From an uncultured Corynebacterium sp. (GTDB lineage Bacteria > Actinomycetota > Actinomycetes > Mycobacteriales > Mycobacteriaceae): DNA of 19,413 nucleotides. A program made the translations under genes and the position numbers. The number at the start of each line of letters is the position of its first letter. The first letter of the stretch is position 1. The stretch lies in the NCBI GenBank assembly GCA_946220775.1, contig CAMIFC010000035.1, positions 1 through 19,413 of the forward strand, in the 5' to 3' direction. A model generated the notes under the pieces. That model was not told the origin of the DNA. It saw only the letters and a list, made by a program, of their open reading frames with translations, and made no database searches. Positions 12,140 through 19,413 of the stretch are shown piece by piece.

Positions 12140-13768
12140 CTATTGTTCCTGTGGGTGGTCTTTACCACCCTTTTCTTTTCGGACGCCACCCGCCCGCGCC
12201 AGCTGACCACCCGAACGATCCGTCCTCACCGAAGTCCGTGGATTGATCCGCCACGCAGGGCTATCACCAGGTAGGTTACCCGCCAGCGGGTCCCTTCCCG
12301 AATGCGCGGATCGAACCACGTCCCGCTCCGGATAACGCATGTCCCGGATGATGAGCCCAACCATCGCCAAGATCAGCCCGATCCGCAGCAGTGTGACCGT
12401 GTCCACCAACCAATACGGCGCGGCCTCATTGGCGGGCAGGAATTGCCACATCCGCAAGTACCAATAGACCATCTCCACGGTGGCCCAGACGAAGGTCAGC
12501 CGCCAGCGGGGAATCGCCACGACGATCAGGGGAACCAGCCAGATGGAGTACTGGGGGCTCCACACTTTATTAGTCAGCATGAATGCCGCGACGGCGAGGA
12601 ATGCAACTTGGGCGAGTCGGGGTGGCGTCCTGAAAAGAAAAACGACGGCCACAGCAAGCGCCAACAAACACGCTGCGAGCAGGGCAAACGTGATCATATT
12701 GAGCGGCTGGACTCCGGCGATGGCCTGCGATGGGTTCGTGCCATTCCAGGAATCCGAACCGATCATGTGCGCAATCACCGCATAGATCGTGGAGCCTTCC
12801 CAGCCGCGGACGGAATTGAGGCGGAAGAACTCGCCCCAACCCTCCGGGGCCATGATCGCGATCGGCAGGTTCACCGCAAGCCACGTGACCACGGCACCCA
12901 CGAGCATGCGCACCAACGGCCCCCATGCCTTTGCCCGCAGACACAACAACAAAATCGCGCCGAGGATAAACGCCGGCCACAGCTTCGCGGCCACACCCAA
13001 CCCGCCGAGCACCCCCGCCAACGCCGGACGGGACTGCGCCCACGCCGCCAGGAACCCCACGGCAAAAAGCACGGAGAGCAAGTCGAAATTCGTGAACGCA
13101 TGCACGATGACCAGAGGGGATGCCGCCATCAAAAAACTGTCTCGCGCGCGATTGCCCGCGAGCTTCGCGATCAACGCCACCGACACGAGCCAGCACGTCG
13201 CCAGCCCCACGCAAGACACGGCGAAATACACACTCTCCGCGGGAACGCCAGGCAACCCCAGCCACTGCCACGCACCATGAATCGGCCGGGCGACCGCCGC
13301 GGCGGCGTATTGGTAGAACCCGGACAGCACCGGATACTCCATGTACCGAGCCTCGCCGCCGGACTCCCACGAGAAGAAATACGGCACCGCCAGGCGATCC
13401 AACCCATGGGAAACGAACAGCGCGACCTGGTCGTTGTAGCAGGCCGTGGTGAACTGCCGATTCCCCGACCAATCGATGATCGGCGCGCCGGTGTCTGAAT
13501 GCCCGACGCGCAGGCATGGCACTTTTTGCAGCCAGCCAAGCACCAGGAACCCCGCCGCGGTCACCATAAAGGACGTCAGTGGCGTCCACCGCGACACCCG
13601 CCGCAGGATCGGATCGAGCACCGGCGCTAGTGCCTGGGAGAACGGCCCGGCCGCGCGCGCATGGCGGCGGCTGCGACGGCTCCGATGCCCCGGCGCGGCT
13701 GGCTGGGAACGGGTTGAGTCGGCCGGACCCTCTTGGCCCGGCGCGGCTGACTTCGTGAACTGCTCCAC
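12140..13768 (-). CDS. GT87-like polytopic membrane glycosyltransferase (Rv0051-like)
   Basis: This 542-residue protein has about ten to eleven hydrophobic helices between residues 66 and 487 and resembles the GT-C superfamily family 87/DUF2029 proteins, including M. tuberculosis Rv0051 at the same chromosomal place. GT-C enzymes of this sort use polyprenyl-phosphate mannose or arabinose to glycosylate envelope glycolipids outside the membrane; the exact activity here is inferred. The acidic extracytoplasmic loop after helix 1 (APIIDWSGNRQFTTACYND) is where the catalytic Asp usually lies. A polar basic N-terminus (1-60) and a C-terminal tail of about 55 charged residues are cytoplasmic. The first codon is GTG, 10 bases after the penicillin-binding protein stop, with no clear ribosome binding site, so coupling to the upstream gene is likely and the start is uncertain. 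Confidence 0.85.
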   Translation of the reverse strand: MEQFTKSAAPGQEGPADSTRSQPAAPGHRSRRSRRHARAAGPFSQALAPVLDPILRRVSRWTPLTSFMVTAAGFLVLGWLQKVPCLRVGHSDTGAPIIDWSGNRQFTTACYNDQVALFVSHGLDRLAVPYFFSWESGGEARYMEYPVLSGFYQYAAAAVARPIHGAWQWLGLPGVPAESVYFAVSCVGLATCWLVSVALIAKLAGNRARDSFLMAASPLVIVHAFTNFDLLSVLFAVGFLAAWAQSRPALAGVLGGLGVAAKLWPAFILGAILLLCLRAKAWGPLVRMLVGAVVTWLAVNLPIAIMAPEGWGEFFRLNSVRGWEGSTIYAVIAHMIGSDSWNGTNPSQAIAGVQPLNMITFALLAACLLALAVAVVFLFRTPPRLAQVAFLAVAAFMLTNKVWSPQYSIWLVPLIVVAIPRWRLTFVWATVEMVYWYLRMWQFLPANEAAPYWLVDTVTLLRIGLILAMVGLIIRDMRYPERDVVRSAHSGRDPLAGNLPGDSPAWRINPRTSVRTDRSGGQLARAGGVRKEKGGKDHPQEQ

Positions 13769-13778
13769 GCGACGGCTC

Positions 13779-16211
13779 TTATGGGTTGAAGAAGCTGTCG
13801 ATCAGATCATCAATACTCGGCGGAGGAGGCGCGTTGTCGGTCCCACCAGTGTTTCCACCGTCATTGCCGCTTGACGGTGCCGTCTGGCTCGAAGGGTCTT
13901 CCGCCGGCGCTGACTGTTCGGCGGGTACTTCCGCTGAGCCGTCACCTTCAGTTGATTCGGTGCCAGTGCCATAGTCCTGGGCACCGCTATCACCCAAGTA
14001 TTCTCCGCCAGCGGTTGCGGCGCCGCCATCGCCCCAGTACTCAATTGGGCTATTCACCAGGGCACCGTCCATCGTGTTCTTCCAAATGGTCGACGGCAGG
14101 CCAGCGCCGTACATCACGCCGCCCCATTCGTTAACCAGCGGACGGTTGTCCACAGTGCCGACCCAGACTGCAGTGGCTAGCTGTGGAGTGGAGCCGATCA
14201 TCCAGGCGTCCTTGTTCTGGCCGGTGGATCCCAGCTGTGCGGTACCAGTCTTAGCGGCCGATGGGCGGCCACCAGCAAGGTCATTGCCGTTGGAGTAACC
14301 AGCGATCGGCCCCATGGCCTCGATCACGCCATTGGCAATTTCGGGGCTAATGACCTGCTCCGACGTCGGCTTGGAGTTGTCCAACAGGACGTCACCATGC
14401 GCGTTTTCCACCTTCTGCACGAAGTGCGGGCGGTAGAACTTTCCTTCGTTGGACAAGGTAGCTAGACCAGCCGCCATATCCAGCGGACGGGACTGGTACT
14501 GACCCAGCGTGATGCCTTCGAATGGCGTGCCGCCGTTTTCCTGGAGGGTCTTACCGAAGCCCGGGAGCTCCTCGGCGACACCGAGGCGATGCGCCATATC
14601 GGCCACGGCCTGCGCGCCGCCATCCAGCGCACGAGTCATGCGGATGAAGGAGGTGTTCAACGACAGCTTCAGCGCCTGCGAAATGGAGCACGAACCACAG
14701 GACTGGCCTCCAACGTTCGTCACCTCTGTCTCACCAGTGGTGACGGGAGAGGAATCGAACGTGTCATAAATCGATCCGCCCTGATCCAGGTAGGCGGCCA
14801 GGCCGAAGATCTTGAACGTGGAACCCGTCTGCATTGGCGCGTTAGCGAAATCCCAGCCCACCGGATCGTCACCGCCGTAGTAGGCGCGCACGCCACCGGT
14901 CTTCGGATCAATGGAAACGACAGCCCCGCGGATGCCTTCCATCTGGCCTTCAAACTGCTGATGAACTTGATCCACTGCAGCCTGCTGCGCCACCGGGTCA
15001 ATCGTGGTCGTAATGCGCAGACCACCGGTGTTGACCTGATCCTCAGTGATGCCTGCTTCCTCAAGCTCTTGGATCACTCGGGTCTTGATCAGCCCATTGG
15101 TGCCCTTGGCCTGGGAGGTCTTGCTTGCCTTGGCCGGATCCTGGGCTTCCGGGTATTCCGCGTTGCTGCGCTGCGTTTGGTCAATCCACCCCGCGTCGAG
15201 CATGCCGTCAAGCACATAATTCCAGCGCTGCTCGGCACGCTGGCGATTCGCCCACGGGTCTAGGTAACTCGGCGACTGGATGGTGGCGGCTAGCACCGCG
15301 CCTTCCTCCACGGTCAGGTCCTTGACGTCCTTATTGAAGTAGGCATGGGCGGCGGAGTTGATGCCGTACGCATTGCGACCAAAGTAAATGGTGTTGAGGT
15401 ACGCCCCAAGGATTTCGTCCTTGCTCCATTCGCGCGCCATCTTGGAGGAAATCACGAGCTCCTTGGCCTTACGCGTGAGGCTGAACTCATCGCCGACCAT
15501 CGCGTTCTTCACATACTGCTGGGTAATGGTTGACCCACCACCGGCGTCATCCCGGCCGAGCAGCTGACCGAGCGCGGCGCGACCGAAGCCCGTGATGGAG
15601 AAACCGGGGTTGCGGTAGAAATCGCGGTCCTCGGCGGCAAGCACGGCCTGGCGCACGTGGTTCGGGATTTCCGAGATGTCCACGTTGGTTCGGTTTCCTT
15701 CAGGCGGCACGATACGCGCAAGTTCCGACGTGTTATCGGACGCCATGATGTACGACACCTGGTTATTGACGAGCTCATCTGGCTCGGGAACCTTCGTCAC
15801 CGTATACGCCGTGAAAAACGCAACGATTGGAACGATAATCGCCACGGCCACCAGCGCGGTGAATCCGACAAAGATCTTCTTGCGGAAGTTACTATCGCGC
15901 CACTGCACCTTCTTACGGGTACGAGCCTTCAGCTTGCCGCTCTCCGAACCTTTGCCGGAGCTTGGGCCTCCTTGGCCAGGGCGAGAGCCACCTTGACCTT
16001 GGCGCTGCCCGGGACGCTGACCAGGGCGCTGGCCTGGCCGCTGCACCTTGGCAGCACCCTTCTTTTGCGCAGGACGCTGAGCCTTCGCGGGCCCCTTACG
16101 CTGCGGGGTGCTCCGACCAGTCCCCGGACGTTTACCAGGGGTGAACGCGTTGGCGTCCTGCGGCTTACGAGGACCATTCCCTCGGCGTGGCGGCTGGTTA
16201 TTCTTACTCAA
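13779..16211 (-). CDS. ponA: bifunctional penicillin-binding protein (class A, GT51 plus transpeptidase)
   Basis: This class A PBP polymerises lipid II into glycan strands and cross-links peptides outside the membrane. With the TTG at 16211 as start it has 810 residues. Order: basic Pro/Gly/Gln-rich cytoplasmic tail (1-110, with GQRPGQRPGQRPGQ repeats), one transmembrane helix (about 118-140), GT51 domain with catalytic Glu194 (AAEDRDFY), GGSTITQQYVKN and ILGAYLNTIYFGRNAYGI, then transpeptidase with Ser464-TFK, Ser517-LN and Lys654-TG, and an acidic Gly/Ser/Thr/Pro tail. TTG at 16211 follows GGGAG at 10 bases; another TTG at 16238 lacks a ribosome binding site, and no ATG lies before the membrane helix. 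It is the first gene of the GT87-like operon and divergent from ino1. Equivalent position to M. tuberculosis ponA1. Confidence 0.95.
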   Translation of the reverse strand: MSKNNQPPRRGNGPRKPQDANAFTPGKRPGTGRSTPQRKGPAKAQRPAQKKGAAKVQRPGQRPGQRPGQRQGQGGSRPGQGGPSSGKGSESGKLKARTRKKVQWRDSNFRKKIFVGFTALVAVAIIVPIVAFFTAYTVTKVPEPDELVNNQVSYIMASDNTSELARIVPPEGNRTNVDISEIPNHVRQAVLAAEDRDFYRNPGFSITGFGRAALGQLLGRDDAGGGSTITQQYVKNAMVGDEFSLTRKAKELVISSKMAREWSKDEILGAYLNTIYFGRNAYGINSAAHAYFNKDVKDLTVEEGAVLAATIQSPSYLDPWANRQRAEQRWNYVLDGMLDAGWIDQTQRSNAEYPEAQDPAKASKTSQAKGTNGLIKTRVIQELEEAGITEDQVNTGGLRITTTIDPVAQQAAVDQVHQQFEGQMEGIRGAVVSIDPKTGGVRAYYGGDDPVGWDFANAPMQTGSTFKIFGLAAYLDQGGSIYDTFDSSPVTTGETEVTNVGGQSCGSCSISQALKLSLNTSFIRMTRALDGGAQAVADMAHRLGVAEELPGFGKTLQENGGTPFEGITLGQYQSRPLDMAAGLATLSNEGKFYRPHFVQKVENAHGDVLLDNSKPTSEQVISPEIANGVIEAMGPIAGYSNGNDLAGGRPSAAKTGTAQLGSTGQNKDAWMIGSTPQLATAVWVGTVDNRPLVNEWGGVMYGAGLPSTIWKNTMDGALVNSPIEYWGDGGAATAGGEYLGDSGAQDYGTGTESTEGDGSAEVPAEQSAPAEDPSSQTAPSSGNDGGNTGGTDNAPPPPSIDDLIDSFFNP

Positions 16212-16265
16212 CGAGCTGTGTCTCCCAATCGACAACAATTAGTTCGCGATCTTGCTCAAGCAAGA

Positions 16266-16300
16266 ACTGCCCAGTGCCATGCATTTGGTCACAGGGCAGT
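16266..16300. promoter_or_regulatory. interrupted palindrome between ponA-like gene and ino1
   Basis: ACTGCCC (16266-16272) pairs with GGGCAGT (16294-16300); inside, GTG pairs with CAC and CCA with TGG around ATGCAT-like bases, with single mismatches. It lies 55 bases before the penicillin-binding protein start and could be its leader hairpin or an operator serving the divergent genes. ino1 in C. glutamicum is controlled by the LacI-type regulator IpsA; I could not confirm that this is an IpsA site. Confidence 0.35.
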
Positions 16301-16511
16301 CGATTGCTCACACTTTACGCGGTATTCCTGTGAATTCGTACCTTGCGAACCTACGTCTTCATATCTCATTCATGGGATTCTAGTTCCACACCTCACACAT
16401 CACCTGCTCGTCACTTGGCCTCTACTTATTGGGCACTTTGTGGTCACGTAACCGTCCAAAGACAACTACTTGATCGGTTCACCATCGTAGAAACTCGCAC
16501 ATTCGCCCTGC

Positions 16512-16517
16512 TATACA
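16512..16517 (+). promoter_or_regulatory. candidate -10 element of ino1
   Basis: TATACA ends 15 bases before the ino1 ATG, implying a very short 5' leader. The -35 candidate (TAGAAA, 18 bases upstream) is weak, consistent with an activator-dependent promoter. Confidence 0.4.
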
Positions 16518-16532
16518 CCAGTATTGGCGACT

Positions 16533-17624
16533 ATGAGCACAAACACTGTCAATATCGCCATCGTGGGACTCGGCAACTGCGCCACGTCCCTCATCGAAGG
16601 CATCGAATACTACAAGGACGCCCCCACGGACGCCGACATCCCCGGCCTCATGCACACCGTGTTCGGCGACTACCACGTTCGGGACGTCAAGGTCGTTGCC
16701 GGCTTCGACGTGGATGCCGAAAAGGTCGGCAAAGACATTTCCGAGGCCATCTACTCCGGCCAGAACCAGACCATCCAAATCACCAAGGCACCCCACCTGG
16801 GCGTCGAAGTGCTCCGTGGCGAAACCCACGATGGACTGGGCAAATACTACCTCGACACGATCGAGGAGTCGACGGCTGAGCCAGTCGACGTCGTCGCCGC
16901 GCTGAAGGAAGCCAAGGCCGACGTCGTCGTCAGCTACCTGCCCGTGGGATCCGAAGAGGCCGACCGGTTCTACGCACAATGCGCCATCGACGCCGGGTGC
17001 GCGTTCGTCAACGCACTGCCCGTCTTCATCGCATCCGATCCGGAATGGGCCCAGAAGTTTAAGGACGCCGGCCTGCCAATCATTGGCGACGACATCAAGT
17101 CCCAGGTTGGTGCCACCATTACCCACCGGGTACTGGCTCGCCTGTTCGAGGAGCGCGGCGTGCGCCTCGAGCGCACGATGCAGCTGAACGTCGGCGGCAA
17201 TATGGACTTCAAAAACATGCTCGAGCGCGAACGCCTGGAATCTAAGAAGGTGTCCAAGACGCAAGCGGTGACGTCCAACCTGAAGAAATCCCCCCTGGCG
17301 GGCAAGGTCCACGATAAGAATGTCCACATCGGACCATCTGATTACGTTGGCTGGCTCGATGACCGCAAATGGGCGTACGTGCGCCTCGAAGGTGCGGCCT
17401 TCGGCGAGGTGCCGCTGAACCTCGAATACAAGCTCGAGGTGTGGGACTCCCCGAACTCCGCGGGCATCATCATCGACGCCGTACGAGCTGCGAAGATCGC
17501 GCTGGATCGCGGTGTCGCCGGGCCAGTCAAGGCGGCGAGCTCCTACCTCATGAAGTCCCCACCAACCCAGCTGCCGGACGATATTGCGCGTACGCAACTC
17601 GAAGAATTCATCGCTGGGGCTTAA
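16533..17624 (+). CDS. ino1: inositol-3-phosphate synthase (myo-inositol-1-phosphate synthase)
   Basis: This 363-residue NAD-dependent enzyme converts glucose 6-phosphate to inositol phosphate, the first step to phosphatidylinositol, its mannosides and mycothiol in actinobacteria. The Rossmann motif is AIVGLGNCATSL (GxGNCA at 12-17), then PGLMHTVFGDYHVRDVKVVAGFDVDAEKVGKD; the C-terminal catalytic half has LNVGGNMDFKNML, ERLESKKVSKTQAV, GPSDYVGWLDDRKWAYVRLEGAAFGEVPLNLEYKLEVWDSPNSAG. Length and motifs match the short prokaryotic class (M. tuberculosis Ino1 is 367 residues). The ATG at 16533 is chosen over an upstream TTG at 16524; there is no strong ribosome binding site, so the mRNA may be nearly leaderless. 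It diverges from the penicillin-binding protein gene. Confidence 0.97.
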   Translation: MSTNTVNIAIVGLGNCATSLIEGIEYYKDAPTDADIPGLMHTVFGDYHVRDVKVVAGFDVDAEKVGKDISEAIYSGQNQTIQITKAPHLGVEVLRGETHDGLGKYYLDTIEESTAEPVDVVAALKEAKADVVVSYLPVGSEEADRFYAQCAIDAGCAFVNALPVFIASDPEWAQKFKDAGLPIIGDDIKSQVGATITHRVLARLFEERGVRLERTMQLNVGGNMDFKNMLERERLESKKVSKTQAVTSNLKKSPLAGKVHDKNVHIGPSDYVGWLDDRKWAYVRLEGAAFGEVPLNLEYKLEVWDSPNSAGIIIDAVRAAKIALDRGVAGPVKAASSYLMKSPPTQLPDDIARTQLEEFIAGA

Positions 17625-17692
17625 ACTAACTCCCAGTTAAGGGCTTTCTCACTGTAGCCGCCAGCCGCGCACTCAGCTTCGGTGCCTAAGTT

Positions 17693-17712
17693 GCCTGGTC
17701 AGACGGCCAGGC
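17693..17712 (+). terminator. hairpin after ino1
   Basis: GCCTGG (17693-17698) and CCAGGC (17707-17712) form a 6-bp stem with an 8-base loop, about 70 bases beyond the ino1 stop and before the next MarR gene. It lacks a T-run; attenuation or termination is possible. Confidence 0.35.
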
Positions 17713-17771
17713 AGCAGGCGGTGATAGGCCGTTTAGTTTTCTAGTGCATACATTCAGGTAGGTTGGTCACC

Positions 17772-18278
17772 ATGCCACGCACAAGATTGGAAATTGCCCG
17801 CGCACTGCGACCTGGTCTTACGCGGCTTTACCTTCTGTACTTCCGCAAGACAGAACAGTCGCATATTTCGCAGGCCCAGTTGTCGATCATGATGATCCTG
17901 GATGAAAACGGCCCTCTGCGCATTAACCAGATCGCCGGAATGGAATCCATTCGCATGCCGACCGCGTCCAACGCCGTCAACCAACTAGAAACCATGGGCT
18001 TGGTTACCCGTGTTCGGGACGTCAGCGACCGACGCGGCGTGCGCGTGCAACTGACCGATCGCGGCCAGCAGGAGCTCCAATCCTTGGATAACGCGCGCAG
18101 CCAGCAGCTCGCGAGTATGCTCGACAACCTGTCGGAAGAAGAGCTCAAGAAGGTGGACGACCTCGTGCCAATGATCGACCTGATTTTGTCGCGCTACTCC
18201 ATGCAAGCGGATGACGTCAACATATCCCACGCCCGCGGCGCCAGCGATGGGCGAGTCCCCAAAGATCAGGACGCATAA
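17772..18278 (+). CDS. MarR-family transcriptional regulator (MalR-like context)
   Basis: This 168-residue winged-helix protein has the MarR layout: N-terminal dimer helix (LEIARALRPGLTRLYLLYFRKTEQSHISQAQLSIMMIL), LRINQIAGMESIRMPTASNAVNQLETMGLV as helix-turn-helix with the recognition helix MPTASNAVNQLETMGL, the wing RVRDVSDRRGVRVQLTDRG (typical D-x-R-G-x-x-V-x-L-T motif), and C-terminal dimer helices. The start is the ATG at 17772; an upstream TTG (17763) is less likely. It lies 2 bases before a tandem universal stress protein gene and so forms an operon with it. A MarR regulator near ino1 and the penicillin-binding protein cluster recalls C. glutamicum MalR (Cg3315), a regulator of envelope genes; orthology is a suggestion, not shown. 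Confidence 0.9.
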   Translation: MPRTRLEIARALRPGLTRLYLLYFRKTEQSHISQAQLSIMMILDENGPLRINQIAGMESIRMPTASNAVNQLETMGLVTRVRDVSDRRGVRVQLTDRGQQELQSLDNARSQQLASMLDNLSEEELKKVDDLVPMIDLILSRYSMQADDVNISHARGASDGRVPKDQDA

Positions 18279-18280
18279 GC

Positions 18281-19324
18281 ATGATGCGCCAAGCGCGTCG
18301 GCCCCTCCGCGTTTTCGTCGCGTGGCGGCCGCAATCCAGCGCTACCCGCTCGGCGGGGCCAGCGAAAGACCTCGCCAAAATGGTGGCCTGGCTCGCGCAA
18401 TCCCAAGACATCGTGGTCCGCACGGCCACGGTGATCTCCCAGACCTGGCCACAAGTTGCCTCGGCAACGCCCAGCTCTGACTTGTACCCGGTCGCACCCG
18501 GCGGTGCGACCGGTGGCGAGCCAGGCACAGACTCAGACGCTCGCCCGAGCGCTGATTCCGGCGCTGCCGCCGCATTTTCAGCCTGGCTCCACGATGAGGG
18601 AACAGCGGTCGCTACCCAGGCGCAGGAACAACTGCGAGCGGCTGGCGTCCCAACGGAAATGCTGGATGAGGAACAGCCCACGGTCGTACTGAGCGACCAT
18701 TCGGAAACCAGCAAACTCATCGAAGCGGCGGAGGAATTCGACGCGGACGTGATCGTCATCGGCTCCCAAACCGGAGCGCCAAAAGGACACTTCCGGGCAG
18801 GCGCGACGGCGAACGCGCTGCTGCACTGCTCGCCGATCCCGGTGCTGCTCGTGCCGAACGATCACCGCGCCTCCAAGACCGGACCCACCCGCGTGACCTG
18901 CGCATACGTGGACACGGAACAGTCTCAACAAGCTCTGCGCCACGCCGCCGACCTGGCGAACCGATGGCAAGTACCGCTCCGCCTCGTCGCGTTTTCCCCA
19001 CGCGGCGCGACCATGTACCCATCGCAGATCGCCACCCAAGATCATGCGGACGCCATGACCAAAACCTGGAAACAGCAAGCCCAGCAGTTACTCGAACGCG
19101 GACGTAAACGCGCGCTGGCCCGCCACCCGGAGCTCAAAGTTGAAACCGCTATTGGCAAGGGCGCCGGCTGGGCCGCCGCGATTGAGGACGCCACTTGGAA
19201 AAAGGGTGACCTCCTCGTACTCGGATCGAGTGTGCTCGGCGACTTCAACCGAGTCTTCATCGGGCCATCCACTAGCCAGATCCTCCGCCATGTTCCGGTG
19301 CCGGTGTTCCTCAGTACGGTGTAG
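18281..19324 (+). CDS. tandem universal stress protein (two UspA domains)
   Basis: This 347-residue cytoplasmic protein consists of two Usp folds. Domain 1 (about 8-205) ends with DVIVIGSQTGAPKGHFRAGATANALLHCSPIPVLLVP and domain 2 (about 215-347) with LLVLGSSVLGDFNRVFIGPSTSQILRHVPVPVFL. The first resembles the ATP-binding G-2x-G-9x-G(S/T) motif (GSQTGAPKGHFRAGATAN), the second is a degenerate version (GSSVLGDFNRVFIGPSTS), so nucleotide binding may differ between domains. Domain 1 contains a Pro/Ala/Gly/Ser-rich insertion at about residues 55-105 whose DNA holds a perfect inverted repeat. The gene starts 2 bases after the MarR stop (ATG 18281 or 18284), with only a weak ribosome binding site, suggesting coupling. 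It probably assists survival under stress; the specific role is unknown. Confidence 0.93.
   Translation: MMRQARRPLRVFVAWRPQSSATRSAGPAKDLAKMVAWLAQSQDIVVRTATVISQTWPQVASATPSSDLYPVAPGGATGGEPGTDSDARPSADSGAAAAFSAWLHDEGTAVATQAQEQLRAAGVPTEMLDEEQPTVVLSDHSETSKLIEAAEEFDADVIVIGSQTGAPKGHFRAGATANALLHCSPIPVLLVPNDHRASKTGPTRVTCAYVDTEQSQQALRHAADLANRWQVPLRLVAFSPRGATMYPSQIATQDHADAMTKTWKQQAQQLLERGRKRALARHPELKVETAIGKGAGWAAAIEDATWKKGDLLVLGSSVLGDFNRVFIGPSTSQILRHVPVPVFLSTV
18488..18513. repeat. perfect 11-bp inverted repeat inside the usp gene
   Basis: CCGGTCGCACC (18488-18498) and GGTGCGACCGG (18503-18513) are exact inverted arms around CGGC, in the coding sequence of the low-complexity insertion of domain 1. It encodes about VAPGGATG. 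It would fold tightly in mRNA, and may be chance, a regulatory hairpin or the scar of a small palindromic insertion. Confidence 0.7.
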
Positions 19325-19395
19325 CGCTGGGGTAGTGCGACGCCACGGGGTGCCGGGTGGGGTAGCGCCGAAGTGCAGCCAGGATCACACAGTGC

Positions 19396-19410
19396 CAGGC
19401 ACGGTGCCTG
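19396..19410. terminator. palindrome after the usp gene
   Basis: CAGGCAC (19396-19402) and GTGCCTG (19404-19410) are perfect arms around one central G, about 70 bases beyond the usp stop and 3 bases from the window edge. It could be part of a terminator or a protein-binding palindrome; the following sequence is not visible. Confidence 0.35.
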
Positions 19411-19413
19411 TAC

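Noticed and set aside
12302..13498. Plus-strand frame of 398 residues opposite the GT87-like gene
   Set aside because: Very His/Arg/Gln/Pro-rich translation that mirrors the membrane protein codons.
16479..17597. Minus-strand frame of 372 residues opposite ino1
   Set aside because: Antisense shadow of Ino1, with no recognisable motif or ribosome binding site.

Overview
The window reads as a chromosomal segment of a high-GC Gram-positive bacterium, most probably a Corynebacterium. This rests on gene order and protein character: an inositol-1-phosphate synthase gene diverges from a large penicillin-binding protein gene, followed by a GT87-type membrane glycosyltransferase, then rpsF, ssb, rplI and dnaB. 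That order matches the Mycobacterium tuberculosis ino1 / ponA1 (Rv0050) / Rv0051 / rpsF / ssb / rplI / dnaB neighbourhood, but rpsR is absent here, as expected for corynebacteria. The species cannot be named from the sequence alone. I see no tRNA, rRNA, CRISPR array, insertion sequence or prophage.

Layout. 1-56: start of a minus-strand gene running off the left edge. 470-1219 (-): PspA-type coiled-coil protein. 1220-1972: about 750 bases without a convincing gene but rich in repeats, including a perfect 29-bp inverted repeat. 1973-2377 (-): thioredoxin-like protein, divergent from a DUF4442 hotdog-fold protein (2483-3079, +). 3172-4891 (-): an ABC ATPase and two adjacent CrcB/Fluc fluoride-channel subunits. 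4965-6280: YceI-like lipid-binding protein divergent from a MarR-family regulator, with a plausible promoter and operator between them. 6302-7819 (-): dnaB. 7820-8342: a divergent intergenic region carrying three perfect and several near-perfect DnaA boxes beside AT-rich elements. 8343-9902 (+): EthA-like Baeyer-Villiger monooxygenase sitting inside the otherwise conserved rplI-dnaB interval. 10203-16211 (-): rplI, ssb, rpsF, a small membrane protein, the GT87-like protein and the bifunctional penicillin-binding protein. 16533-17624 (+): ino1. 17772-19324 (+): a MarR-family regulator in an apparent operon with a tandem universal stress protein.

Functionally the window mixes replication (DnaB, SSB), translation (S6, L9), envelope construction (penicillin-binding protein, GT87 protein, inositol phosphate supply for phosphatidylinositol and mycothiol) and stress or detoxification (PspA, thioredoxin, CrcB pair, YceI, MarR regulators, USP). 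Most of it is ordinary core chromosome. The parts most worth a second look are the DnaA-box cluster in front of dnaB, the repeat-rich region at 1220-1972, the EthA-like gene inserted in a conserved cluster, and the S6 operon leader hairpin in an operon without rpsR. No clearly new multi-gene system is evident.
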